Shown here: one piece after another, positions 1-8,408 of the stretch
How the letters are laid out: every line of letters starts with the position of its first letter
Numbering within the stretch: the stretch's first letter is position 1
Assembly: GCA_965366625.1 (NCBI GenBank)
Contig: CBDUGP010000021.1
Span: forward strand, 1 to 64,000
Direction of reading: 5' to 3'
DNA length: 64,000 nucleotides
Source: JAUIJL01 sp965366625
GTDB lineage: Bacteria > Acidobacteriota > Thermoanaerobaculia > Multivoradales > J023
Translations under genes and position numbers: made by a program
The notes under the pieces: model-generated
Seen by the model: the letters and a program-made list of their open reading frames with translations, nothing else
Told to the model about the DNA's origin: nothing
Database searches by the model: none

Positions 1-227
1 TAATCTCGACTGATTCCCTTTGAAGTCTTTCCCCACATCTGTGACGCAGGCCCGGCCCTGTTTTACGGCACGTCTATGGGCGCCTTTATGGGGGTGCTTT
101 TGCTCCTTGCGATACCCTCTCCGGAAACCCTAGGCTTGGGCCCACCTAAGCTCGATAGACTCGATGTCGTGCCTCACGCCTCGGCGGAATGCGCCGGAGT
201 CTGAATTTAAACGGAGCCCCAAGCCCC
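1..227. other. Intergenic leader, no gene seen
   Basis: I see no convincing gene, RNA or terminator before the first coding region. The likely ATG at 228 follows a GGAG at 213-216. An in-frame ATG at 189 would add 13 residues but has no well-spaced ribosome binding site. Confidence 0.5.
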
Positions 228-2666
228 ATGGCCAAGAAGATATCTGCCAAGAATCGTCGGAAAGCGTCGTTGACGGTGATCTCACCCCAGGGTCGTCAGC
301 CCTTCATGCGCGGTGTGGTGACCCACGAGCTGATGCAGAGAGGGCTCGAATTCGATGACGCGTATGCCGTGGCCCATGCGGTCAAAGGGCGTCTGACCGA
401 TCGCCATGAGGTTTCGTCGGAGGAGCTGTGGGATCTGATCCTGGAGCTGACGGAGACCTCCTTGGGCGCCGACGCCGCCCGCCGGGTTTCACTGGTCGCG
501 GCAGCCGCTCCACCGGCCGGCATCGTGGTCTCGAGGGGCGACCAGGTGCAACCGTTTTCACGCGGCCTGCTGGCCCGCAGCTTGAGCGGAGCGGGTTTGG
601 ATTTCGATCGCTCCTACCGGCACGTGATGACTTTGGAAGGCGAATTGCGCGCAGAGGGGGTGGATCAGCTGGACAGCGGTGATCTGGCCTTGCGGGTGGC
701 CGAGCTGCTGCAGAGGGTGGAGGGCAAAGAAGCGGCCAATCGTTACCGCATGGTGCGACGGGTGCACCATCTGCCGAAACCGATTGCGATCTACATCGGC
801 GGTGCCAGCGGCACGGGCAAGTCGACCTTGGCGTTGGATCTGGCGCCGATGTTGCGGATCTATCGGGTGATCGCCACCGACACCATCCGTCAAGTGATGC
901 GCATGGTGTTTTCGCCTCAAATCTTGCCGGTCATCCACGGCTCGAGCTTCGCCGCCAGTCAGCTGCCTTTTTACGATGAGGACGACGATCCGTCCCACGC
1001 ATTGTTGAATGCCTTTCAGGAGCAAGCCGTGCGGGTCGGCGTCGGGGTTAGGGCGGTGGTGGAGCGGGCGGTGGCCGAGGGCCAGAGCATTTTGGTGGAG
1101 GGCGTGCACCTGCTGCCGCCGGTGGTGCCGTTTCCGGATCTCGATAGCTCCTGTTATCAGGTGCCGCTGATGCTCGCGACTCCGGACGCGGAAACCCACC
1201 GACGGCGGTTTTTTGCCCGTACCCGACAGGGGCAGCGAGTTGCGGAAAGATATATCGAGAGCTTTGAATCGATCCGTGTGCTGCACGATTTCATGCTCGA
1301 ACAAGCGGAATCGGAGGATATTCCGCTGATCAGCACCACCAGCGGTGACGCGCCGGTGGAGTCTTTGCGGGTGATCACCACCCTGCTGCGCAGGCGCTTG
1401 CCCAAGGGCCTATTTGATGTGTCGTCCAAGATTCGTCGTATTCCTACCGTGCTCTTGGTCATCGACGGCATGGCGGATCGCCCGGTGCGTGCCCTCGGCG
1501 GTCGTACTCCCCTGGAGGCTGCGAACACGCCGAATTTGGATCGTCTGGCCGCCGAAGGACAGGTGGGTCTGGCGGATCCGGTGGCTCCTGGCGTGGTGCC
1601 CGATACCGCCGCCGGTAGCCTGGCCCTATTCGGACAATCGCCGGCCGCTCTCAAGAGGGGGCCGGTGGAGGCCGTGGGTGCCGGACTGAAGTTGAAAATG
1701 CACGACATCGCCCTGCGGGCCAACTTTGCCACCTTCGACGAAGACGGGGCGGTTTTGGATCGGCGGGCGGGTCGAATTCGCGGCGATGCCGAGGAGCTGG
1801 CCCAGGCGCTGGACCGCATGACCCTTCCCCGGGGTCGCTTCGAAGGGGTACGAATCCTGGTCCGGGCGGCGACCGAGCATCGGTTGGCCGTGGTCTTACG
1901 GGGCGAAGGTTTGAGTTCGGCAATTCTCGGCAGCGACCCCGGTGACGGCGCCGCCCCCTGCCGCGCTCAAGTACCGCGGCCGATGGATCCGAACGATGCC
2001 AGGGCGGTCTTGACGGCCCGATTGTTGGCCCTATTTGAACTCGAGGCTAGGAAAGTCTTGTCCGAACATCCCATCAACCAGCGGCGGGTTGAGCGTGGTC
2101 TGAAGCCTGCCAATGGAATCTTGAGCCGCGGTGCAGGACGCATCCATCTTTTGAATCCGCTGGCGGTGAGGGGGGAGGCTCTCCGATTGGCCTGCGTCGG
2201 CGGTGATCGCACGGTGCTGGGGCTTGCTCAATGGCTCGGAGCCGAGATCGTCCGCGAACCGGGCATGACCGCCAATTTGGATACGGATTTAGGCCTCAAG
2301 TTCCGCCGGGCCCGTGAGGTGTTGGCGGAGAAGGACTTGGTCATCGTGCATCTAAAGGGAGCGGACATCGCCGCCCACGATCGTCGGCCCGACCTCAAAG
2401 CGAACTTTCTCGAACGTATCGACCAGGCCTTGGGGCAGGAATTGCTCGGCCAGTGGAAAGGTCCTTTGCGCATTGCCGTGTCGGGCGACCACGCGACCCT
2501 ATCGGAAAGCGGTCAGCATGCTGCCGACCCCTTACCGGTGGTGATCTGGGGTGACGGTTTAGATCCGGACCCGGTCACGGCGTTCAACGAAAGCGCGGCC
2601 GTCGGAGGCAGTCTGGGACGTTTTCCGCTCCAATTGCTGTTGTCTCGCCTTTTTGAGCTAGATTGA
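228..2666 (+). CDS. Fused 2-phosphoglycerate kinase / archaeal-type phosphoglycerate mutase
   Basis: This 812-residue protein joins two enzymes of 2-phosphoglycerate metabolism. Two ATP-cone-like segments lie at about residues 15-85 and 95-175. A P-loop kinase domain follows, with GGASGTGKS near residue 191 and then ATDTIRQVMR, as in the 2-phosphoglycerate kinase family that makes 2,3-bisphosphoglycerate. From about residue 403 it is an alkaline-phosphatase-superfamily, cofactor-independent phosphoglycerate mutase of the ApgM type: VLLVIDGMADRP, GGRTPLEAANTPNLDRL, and a candidate nucleophile serine in AAGSLALFG. The length from there (about 410 residues) fits a complete ApgM. The start at 228 is preferred for its GGAG; 189 is the alternative. 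The protein is cytoplasmic, with no signal peptide. It lies 131 bp upstream of pstS, so a phosphate link is possible but unproven. Domain identities are clear; whether both activities are retained is inference. Confidence 0.85.
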   Translation: MAKKISAKNRRKASLTVISPQGRQPFMRGVVTHELMQRGLEFDDAYAVAHAVKGRLTDRHEVSSEELWDLILELTETSLGADAARRVSLVAAAAPPAGIVVSRGDQVQPFSRGLLARSLSGAGLDFDRSYRHVMTLEGELRAEGVDQLDSGDLALRVAELLQRVEGKEAANRYRMVRRVHHLPKPIAIYIGGASGTGKSTLALDLAPMLRIYRVIATDTIRQVMRMVFSPQILPVIHGSSFAASQLPFYDEDDDPSHALLNAFQEQAVRVGVGVRAVVERAVAEGQSILVEGVHLLPPVVPFPDLDSSCYQVPLMLATPDAETHRRRFFARTRQGQRVAERYIESFESIRVLHDFMLEQAESEDIPLISTTSGDAPVESLRVITTLLRRRLPKGLFDVSSKIRRIPTVLLVIDGMADRPVRALGGRTPLEAANTPNLDRLAAEGQVGLADPVAPGVVPDTAAGSLALFGQSPAALKRGPVEAVGAGLKLKMHDIALRANFATFDEDGAVLDRRAGRIRGDAEELAQALDRMTLPRGRFEGVRILVRAATEHRLAVVLRGEGLSSAILGSDPGDGAAPCRAQVPRPMDPNDARAVLTARLLALFELEARKVLSEHPINQRRVERGLKPANGILSRGAGRIHLLNPLAVRGEALRLACVGGDRTVLGLAQWLGAEIVREPGMTANLDTDLGLKFRRAREVLAEKDLVIVHLKGADIAAHDRRPDLKANFLERIDQALGQELLGQWKGPLRIAVSGDHATLSESGQHAADPLPVVIWGDGLDPDPVTAFNESAAVGGSLGRFPLQLLLSRLFELD

Positions 2667-2797
2667 GCCGGTGTTGCTCCGTTCTTTACAAAACTCCCTG
2701 AGCCGGCCAAAATAGGGCCACGCGGCACCAGATCCTGCCTACCGGTGCCTTCAGCGTTGACGCCGAACGGCGTTCCCTCTACAAAGGACAAGAAATC

Positions 2798-3802
2798 ATG
2801 CGTAAGACGCTTGTTTTGATCGCCCTCGCGGCTATCCTGCCAGTGGCCTGCGGACGACCCGCGGACCGAAGTGCCGACGGCTCGTCGGGCTCTAGAAAAG
2901 TGATTCAGAACAAGGGTTCCGACACCTTGGTGAATGTGGCTCAGGCTTGGGCCGAGGCTTATAAGGACGTCAATCCCGAGGTCGCCGTGGCGGTCTCCGG
3001 TGGTGGTTCCGGCACCGGTATCTCCTCGATGATCAACGGCACTGTGGATTTGGCCAACACCAGCCGCAAGATGAAAGACACAGAACTCGCGCAAGCCCGG
3101 GCCAACGGACATGATCCGGTCGAGCACGTGGTGGGTTTTGACGCCCTCGCGGTGTTCTTGCATCCCTCCAACCCCATGGATGCGATGTCGATCGCGCAGC
3201 TGGCCGATATTTACGGGGAGGGTGGCACCAGCACCAAATGGAGCGACCTCGGGGTCGAGGTTCCCGGCTGTGACAGCGATGAGATCGTGGTGGTCTCCCG
3301 GCAGAACAATTCCGGGACCTACGTCTACTTCCAAGAGTCGGTGCTCGGCAAAGAGCGCGACTTCCGCTTGGGAACCCGCGACATGCACGGCTCTAAGGAT
3401 GTGGTCGACCTGGTGGAGAACACGCCCTGCGCGATCGGCTATAGCGGATTGGCCTATGCCGGCCACCACGTCAAGATGCCTTGCATCACCACCGAAGAGG
3501 GTGGGGATTGCGTAGTCGCATCCGTGGCGACCGCCGTGAACCGCACTTATCCCATTGCCCGGCCGCTCTTCATGTACACCTCGGGAGAGCCCACAGGGGT
3601 GGTCAAGGACTACCTCGATTGGGTTTTGTCGGACGTCGGCCAATGCATCATTTCCGACAAAGGTTACGCGCCGTCGAAACCGGTGAGCTGTGACGGAGGC
3701 GTTCCCGCGGCCGACGGACCGGCAGACTCCGAGCCGAAAGCGACCGATACCGGTGAGTCGACCGAAGTCGGGGAGAGCAATCCGGCCGCGGCCCACGGCT
3801 GA
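2798..3802 (+). CDS. pstS: Phosphate ABC transporter substrate-binding lipoprotein PstS
   Basis: This is the periplasmic phosphate-binding component of the Pst system, 334 residues. The N-terminus is a lipoprotein signal (hydrophobic run then PVACGRP), so it is likely membrane-anchored. The PstS fold is visible from IQNKGSDTL through AVAVSGGGSGTGISSMINGTVDLANTSR, the segment that supplies phosphate ligands in this family. After the PstS domain (about residue 305) there is a low-complexity acidic tail rich in Ser, Thr, Glu and Pro. An AAAGGA lies about 11 bases before the ATG. It is the first gene of pstS-phoU-pstC-pstA-pstB1-pstB2, all on the same strand with short gaps or overlaps. A Pho-type operator was looked for upstream and not recognised. 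Confidence 0.93.
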   Translation: MRKTLVLIALAAILPVACGRPADRSADGSSGSRKVIQNKGSDTLVNVAQAWAEAYKDVNPEVAVAVSGGGSGTGISSMINGTVDLANTSRKMKDTELAQARANGHDPVEHVVGFDALAVFLHPSNPMDAMSIAQLADIYGEGGTSTKWSDLGVEVPGCDSDEIVVVSRQNNSGTYVYFQESVLGKERDFRLGTRDMHGSKDVVDLVENTPCAIGYSGLAYAGHHVKMPCITTEEGGDCVVASVATAVNRTYPIARPLFMYTSGEPTGVVKDYLDWVLSDVGQCIISDKGYAPSKPVSCDGGVPAADGPADSEPKATDTGESTEVGESNPAAAHG

Positions 3803-3821
3803 TCGAAAGGAACTCGAACTC

Positions 3822-4895
3822 ATGAGCCACTATGAGGAACGGTTAGAGCAAGACCTGGGGGAAATTCGTCGGCGTATCCAGGTCGTTGGCGGTCGCGTCG
3901 AACAGGCGCTCGAGGACTCGGTCCACGCGGTTTTGACCCACAACCACGAACTCGCCTCCGAAGTGGTTTTGGGTGATTTACGGATCAACCGTGAAGTCCG
4001 GGCGATCGACCGTTTATGCCATGCATTCGTCGCCCGGCACCTGCCGAACGCAGGTCATTTGCGATTCGTATCTTCGGTTTTACGTTTGACCCTCGAAATT
4101 GAGCGGGTCGGTGATTACGCGGTGAGCCTGGGCCGGCATACGGAGCAGCTCCAGGGGCCACCGTCGGAGCGGATTGCTCGCGATATCGGCTTGATGGCCG
4201 AGCCGTCTCGACGGATGTTTGCCCAGGCGGTCAAGGCCTTCGTCGAAGGCAACGCCGAACTCGCCCGGGGCACGGTGGCGATGGCCAAACCGATCGAAAC
4301 CACTTTCCGCAGCGTTTTCGCCGATCTGATCGAGCTGGGCGAAAAGGGTGGGGAAGATTTGAGGTCCTTATTCTCCCTGTTGGTGATCTTCAACCGATTG
4401 GGCCGGGTGGGAGACCAGGCCAAGAACCTCTGTGAAGAGACGCTATTCGCGGTAACGGGTGAGACCAAAAAAGCCAAGAAGTACCGAATCCTCTTCCTCG
4501 ATGAACGCAACGACGGAGCCGGCTTGATGGCCGAGGCTTTTGCTCGCAAGGGTTTTGATGAATTCGGTGACTATTCCAGTGCTGGATGGAACGTAGCCGA
4601 CAAGGTCGACCCCCGTTGGCTGGAGGTCTTGCGGGCCAAGGGATTGGACCACGGAGACCTAGCGCCTTCGGCGTTGGACTTGACCCACGACGAGCTGTCG
4701 TCATTTCATCTGCTGATCGGTTTGAACGGCGATCCACGCGCGCACCTGGGGTCTTCGATTCCGTTTCACTCCGTGTGTCGGCAGTGGAAGATTTCCGACG
4801 ACCCCGAGGAGGCTCTGGTCCAGTTGCGATCTGAAATCTCGGGCCTGATGGATGTGCTCCACGGCGAATCCGCCACCGGTGATGGAAGCGGCTGA
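3822..4895 (+). CDS. phoU: PhoU fused to a degenerate LMW-phosphatase/ArsC-like domain
   Basis: The first ~215 of 357 residues are a PhoU tandem three-helix-bundle protein (family motif in LTLEIERVGDYAVSLGRH and again in LVIFNRLGRVGDQAKNLCEE), which in known systems binds PstSCAB and controls phosphate signalling. From about residue 221 a low-molecular-weight phosphatase/arsenate-reductase fold follows (ILFLDERNDGAGLMAEAF, later SAGWNVADKVDP and RQWKISDDPEEA). The P-loop is dead: aligned to C-x5-R-S, the catalytic Cys is Asp227, the Arg is Ala233 and the Ser is Gly234. ATG 3822 has AAAGGAA about 10 bases upstream. The stop is one base before the pstC ATG, suggesting coupled translation. A binding or regulatory role for the C-terminal domain is inference. 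Confidence 0.88.
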   Translation: MSHYEERLEQDLGEIRRRIQVVGGRVEQALEDSVHAVLTHNHELASEVVLGDLRINREVRAIDRLCHAFVARHLPNAGHLRFVSSVLRLTLEIERVGDYAVSLGRHTEQLQGPPSERIARDIGLMAEPSRRMFAQAVKAFVEGNAELARGTVAMAKPIETTFRSVFADLIELGEKGGEDLRSLFSLLVIFNRLGRVGDQAKNLCEETLFAVTGETKKAKKYRILFLDERNDGAGLMAEAFARKGFDEFGDYSSAGWNVADKVDPRWLEVLRAKGLDHGDLAPSALDLTHDELSSFHLLIGLNGDPRAHLGSSIPFHSVCRQWKISDDPEEALVQLRSEISGLMDVLHGESATGDGSG

Positions 4896-4896
4896 G

Positions 4897-5805
4897 ATGG
4901 CACATCCGGCAGATCGTAGAAACGCCGCTTGGTGGGTCGACCGTGGGGTCCAGACCGTGGTCTTCATCGGCGGCATTTCAGGCATTCTCTTCATCCTCGG
5001 CATTTTCATTTTCATTTCCAAGGAAGGTTATGGATTCATCGCCAACACCTTGGATCTAGGCTCGTTCTTGGGTTCCCCGCGGTGGCGCCCAACCTCTAGT
5101 CACAATCCAACTTACGGTGCCCTGGCGTTGATCGCGGGCACCGCCAGCGTCACCGGTTTGGCGATGGTGGTCGCTGTGCCCTTCTCTCTCGGTGCTGCCA
5201 TTTACATCGGCGAGTTCGCCACCGGCAAAACCCGGGAGTACCTCAAGGTGCTGGTGGAAATGCTGGCGGCAATACCGTCGGTGGTTTGGGGCTTCATCGG
5301 TCTGTCGATCATGAATCCGTTGATCATCGATCTTTTCAACGTGCCCGTGGGACTCAATGTGCTGAACTCGGGCATCATTTTGGGTTTGATGGCCGCGCCG
5401 ATCATGACCACCCTGGCCGAGGATGCCCTAAAGGCGGTTCCCGATACCTACCGCGAAGCCGCTGAAGCGTTGGGAGCTACCCGCTGGCAGGTGGTGTTTC
5501 GGGTGGTGATTCCGGCCGCCAAGAACGGTTTGGTCGCGGCGATCCTGCTCGGCGTAGGTCGAGGATTCGGGGAGACCATGGCGGTGTTGATGGCCTCCGG
5601 GCATTCGATCAACCTACCTACCAGCCCGTTCGACTCGGTGCGAGCCCTCACCGCCACGATCGCTGCGGAGCTGGGCGAAACCGCTGCCGGTTCAGATCAC
5701 TATCAGGCCCTGTTCACCCTCGGCATTTTCCTTTTCATCGTTACCTTCGTCATCAATCTCACCGCCGACCTCGTCGTACGTGGCGTCCGCAAGAGACGTC
5801 CGTAA
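4897..5805 (+). CDS. pstC: Phosphate ABC transporter permease PstC
   Basis: This is the inner-membrane permease subunit of the Pst transporter, 302 residues. A hydrophobic N-terminal helix (VVFIGGISGILFILGIF) is followed by the binding-protein-dependent transport fold. The EAA-type loop that contacts the ATPases is visible in YREAAEALGATRWQVVFRVV, and the family's GRGFGETMAVLMASGH motif follows. The ATG at 4897 is chosen because GGAAG lies 8 bases before it and it begins one base after the phoU stop; in-frame starts at 4882 and 4852 are possible. It pairs with PstA. Confidence 0.94.
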   Translation: MAHPADRRNAAWWVDRGVQTVVFIGGISGILFILGIFIFISKEGYGFIANTLDLGSFLGSPRWRPTSSHNPTYGALALIAGTASVTGLAMVVAVPFSLGAAIYIGEFATGKTREYLKVLVEMLAAIPSVVWGFIGLSIMNPLIIDLFNVPVGLNVLNSGIILGLMAAPIMTTLAEDALKAVPDTYREAAEALGATRWQVVFRVVIPAAKNGLVAAILLGVGRGFGETMAVLMASGHSINLPTSPFDSVRALTATIAAELGETAAGSDHYQALFTLGIFLFIVTFVINLTADLVVRGVRKRRP

Positions 5806-5830
5806 GTGACCTTCCAAAGAGTAGCCGGCC

Positions 5831-6700
5831 ATGTTTGAAGCGACAGAACTCAATCTCCGGAATCAGCGCACGGAGCGTCTTTTCAGGACCCTCTTCCTGT
5901 CCATGACCCTGCTGTTGATTTTGCCCGTCGTGGTTATCCTGGGGGTCTTGGTCTACAAAGGTGGGCCGATGATTTCGATGGATTTCTTGCTCACGGAGCC
6001 CACCAACGGCATGACCGCCGGAGGTATTTTGCCCGCGTTGGTCGGTACCATTTGGTTGGTGGTGGTGGCGTTGATCGCATCCGTGCCGATCGGCATCGCG
6101 GCGGCCCTCTACCTGTCGGAATATGCGCCCGACAATTGGCTCACGCGGGTGATCAACCTGGCGGTGATCAATTTGGCCGGCGTGCCGTCGATCGTGCATG
6201 CGCTCTTCGGGGTCGGCGCGTTCGTGATTTTTTTCCGATTCGGAACCAGCATTTTGGCTGCCAGCTTGACCCTGGCGGTCATGACCTTGCCGGTGGTGAT
6301 CGTTTCCACCCGCGAATCCCTGCAAGCCGTTCCCCAGGCGTTTCGCGAGGCCTGCTGGAGCATGGGGGCCACCCGCTGGCAAACCATCCGTAAAGTCGTG
6401 CTGCCGAATTCCTTGTCGGGCATCCTCACCGGAGTGATCCTCGAGGTCTCTAGAACGGCCGGTGAAACGGCGCCGATCATGTTCACCGGCGCTGCTTTCT
6501 TTCTGCCTTTCTTGCCGGAAACCGTTTGGGATCAAACCATGGCTTTGTCGCTTCATCTCTTCGTGATTTCAACCCAGGTGCCGGAGGTGCCCGACGCTTT
6601 GCCCTACGGCGTAGCGTTGGTGCTGATCTCCTTGGTGCTGAGCATGAACGCGGCATCGATCGCCTTCCGGGTCTACCTACGGGGCAAGAAAAAGTGGTGA
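5831..6700 (+). CDS. pstA: Phosphate ABC transporter permease PstA
   Basis: This is the second permease of the Pst system, 289 residues. It has an N-terminal membrane helix (LFLSMTLLLILPVVVILGVLVY), then the transport domain with the EAA loop FREACWSMGATRWQTIRKVV and the SRTAGETAPIMFTGAAFF motif typical of PstA. Its EAA loop differs from that of PstC, so the permease core is an ordinary heterodimer. It starts 25 bases after pstC and its stop overlaps the GTG start of the next gene, consistent with one transcript. Confidence 0.94.
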   Translation: MFEATELNLRNQRTERLFRTLFLSMTLLLILPVVVILGVLVYKGGPMISMDFLLTEPTNGMTAGGILPALVGTIWLVVVALIASVPIGIAAALYLSEYAPDNWLTRVINLAVINLAGVPSIVHALFGVGAFVIFFRFGTSILAASLTLAVMTLPVVIVSTRESLQAVPQAFREACWSMGATRWQTIRKVVLPNSLSGILTGVILEVSRTAGETAPIMFTGAAFFLPFLPETVWDQTMALSLHLFVISTQVPEVPDALPYGVALVLISLVLSMNAASIAFRVYLRGKKKW

Positions 6701-7494
6701 GCGAGACTGCCGTCCCGAAGCCCGGTGCCGAGCCGTCCGGCAGCTGCAAGATCTCGGTGCGGGATTTGACCATCCGCTACGGCGAGAAGACGGCTCTTTC
6801 AGGAGCTAGCTTCGAAGTTTTCGAAAACGAGATCTTCGGCATCATCGGCCCGGCGGGCTCGGGAAAGACCTCTTTTCTCAGGGCCTTGAATCGCATGAGC
6901 GATATGACCCCGAATATGGTGGTCGAAGGCGAAATCGCCATCGACGGCCGCCCGGTGCGGGCTTGGCGTAACGTTTACGCTTTGCGACAGCGCATTGGGG
7001 TGGTCTTCCCATTGCCGGTCGGCCTGCCGATGACGGTCTATGACAACGTGGCCCTCTCGCCGCGCTTGCGCGGCATCAAATCCAAGGGAAAGCTCGACGA
7101 AATCGTCGAGCGCTGTTTGCGCCGAGCGGCGCTCTGGGACGAGGTGAAGGATCGTCTGAGTTCTCTGGGCAGCCTGCTCTCCGGTGGCCAGCAGCAGCGT
7201 TTGACCATCGCGCGGGCCTTGAGCCAAGAACCGGAAATTTTGCTTTTGGACGAATTCTCAATCGCGGTGGATCCGGTCACGACCATGCGCATCGAAGATG
7301 TGCTGAAGGAGCTGCGCTCCGAGATGACGATCGTGTTGGTGACGAATCTCGTACAGCAGGCTCGGCGGCTGGCGGATCGTACGGCGTTTTTCTTGACCGG
7401 AGAACTCGTGGAGGTGGCCGACACTGAAAGTATCTTCAGGGGCGAATCGACGGACCCACGCACCCGAGATTATGTGGAGGGGCGTTTTGGCTGA
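6697..7494 (+). CDS. PstB-like ATPase 1 (signature intact, Q- and H-loops lost)
   Basis: This 265-residue ABC ATPase is of the PstB type (GEIAIDGRPVRA, MTVYDNVALSPRLRG, ending DYVEGRFG). GTG 6697 overlaps the pstA stop; a GTG three bases earlier is equally possible. Walker A (GPAGSGKT, about 51-58), LSGGQQQRL (161-169) and Walker B with Glu186 are present. Two normally invariant residues are changed: the Q-loop reads VVFP instead of MVFQ (Pro105), and the H-loop reads VTN instead of VTH (Asn217). The D-loop is SIAVDP instead of SALDP. The ATP site built on this subunit's own Walker motifs should hydrolyse poorly, while its signature can still complete the partner's site. The next gene is a second PstB with the opposite defect. 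Confidence 0.9.
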   Translation: MSETAVPKPGAEPSGSCKISVRDLTIRYGEKTALSGASFEVFENEIFGIIGPAGSGKTSFLRALNRMSDMTPNMVVEGEIAIDGRPVRAWRNVYALRQRIGVVFPLPVGLPMTVYDNVALSPRLRGIKSKGKLDEIVERCLRRAALWDEVKDRLSSLGSLLSGGQQQRLTIARALSQEPEILLLDEFSIAVDPVTTMRIEDVLKELRSEMTIVLVTNLVQQARRLADRTAFFLTGELVEVADTESIFRGESTDPRTRDYVEGRFG

Positions 7495-8314
7495 AACCGA
7501 AAATCTGAGCAGCTCCCAGGCGTCCAGCAACGCTCCGCGGTCGTCCGCTGAGCTGGCGATCGAAACCCGCAAGCTGAATCTTTGGTACGGCACGTTTCAA
7601 GCTCTCTTCGATGTTGACCTTGAGATCAAACAAGGCATTATCACCAGCTTGATCGGACCGTCGGGCTGCGGCAAGTCGACCTTTTTGCGCAGCGTCAATC
7701 GCATCAACGAGCGCCTGGGTTATGTTCGAACCAAGGGCTCGATCAAGGTGCTGGGATATGACGTCTATGCGCAGCCCGTCGAGCCTGTGCAGGTTCGCAA
7801 GCAGGTGGGCATGGTGTTCCAGCGCCCCAACCCCCTGCCTCTTTCCATTCGCGAAAATGTGCTCTTCGGCTATCGGGTGCACCAACAACCGGGTCCACGG
7901 TTGAAAAAAGCCGATGCGGAACAAATCGTGGAGAGCGCCCTGCGCAAGGTGCTGCTTTGGGATCAGGTCAAGGATCGCCTGGACCGCCCGGCGGTGGATT
8001 TGGCCTTGGAAGAACAGCAGAAATTGTGTATCGCCCGTCTGCTGCCGGTCAAACCCTCCGTTTTGCTGATGGACGAGCCTTGCTCGGCCCTAGATCCGAA
8101 AGGCACCGAAGCGGTGGAGGAATTGATCTGGGACCTGCGGGGTGAGTACACCATCCTGATCGTGACCCACAACATGGCCCAGGCCAGCCGAGCCAGCGAC
8201 GAATGCGTATTCATGTTGCTCGGCAAAGTGATCGAGCACAGCCAAACCACCGATATGTTCGTGACGCCGAAGTGTCAAGAAACCGCGGATTACATCGAGG
8301 GCCGCTTCGGCTGA
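7487..8314 (+). CDS. pstB: PstB-like ATPase 2 (Walker/Q/H intact, LSGGQ lost)
   Basis: This is a second PstB-type ATPase, 275 residues. The likely start is TTG 7487, 3-4 bases after GGAGGGG and overlapping the end of pstB1; an ATG at 7472 is the alternative. Walker A (GPSGCGKST, 57-65), Q-loop (MVFQ, Gln112), Walker B (LLMDEP, Glu197), D-loop (SALDP) and H-loop (VTHN, His228) are all canonical. The ABC signature is destroyed: the LSGGQ position reads LALEE (172-176), although the following QQKLCIAR is preserved, so the alignment is secure. It cannot form a normal homodimer but complements pstB1, whose LSGGQ is intact. It is the last gene of the pst operon. Confidence 0.9.
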   Translation: MAETENLSSSQASSNAPRSSAELAIETRKLNLWYGTFQALFDVDLEIKQGIITSLIGPSGCGKSTFLRSVNRINERLGYVRTKGSIKVLGYDVYAQPVEPVQVRKQVGMVFQRPNPLPLSIRENVLFGYRVHQQPGPRLKKADAEQIVESALRKVLLWDQVKDRLDRPAVDLALEEQQKLCIARLLPVKPSVLLMDEPCSALDPKGTEAVEELIWDLRGEYTILIVTHNMAQASRASDECVFMLLGKVIEHSQTTDMFVTPKCQETADYIEGRFG

Positions 8315-8338
8315 GGCCTCGGCGATACAGCAGCTAAG

Positions 8339-8408
8339 GCGCCTAGTCGGGGGCGCCTAGTCGGGGGCGCCTAGTCGGGGGCGCCTAGCCGGGGGCGCCT
8401 AGCCGGCG
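8339..8408. repeat. 14-bp tandem repeat, five copies
   Basis: Five head-to-tail copies of GCGCCTAGTCGGGG start at 8339, 8353, 8367, 8381 and 8395. The first three are identical, the fourth has one change (GTC to GCC) and the last ends GGCG. The last copy contains the stop codon (CTA on the plus strand) of the minus-strand gene that follows. The array sits between the convergent 3' ends of pstB2 and that gene. Confidence 0.95.

Noticed and set aside
2513..3823. 436-codon minus-strand frame opposite pstS
   Set aside because: It is the complement of a clear pstS gene, with no family motifs or start signal.
8339..8408. CRISPR array
   Set aside because: The repeats are 14 bp and adjacent, with no spacers; no cas genes are near.
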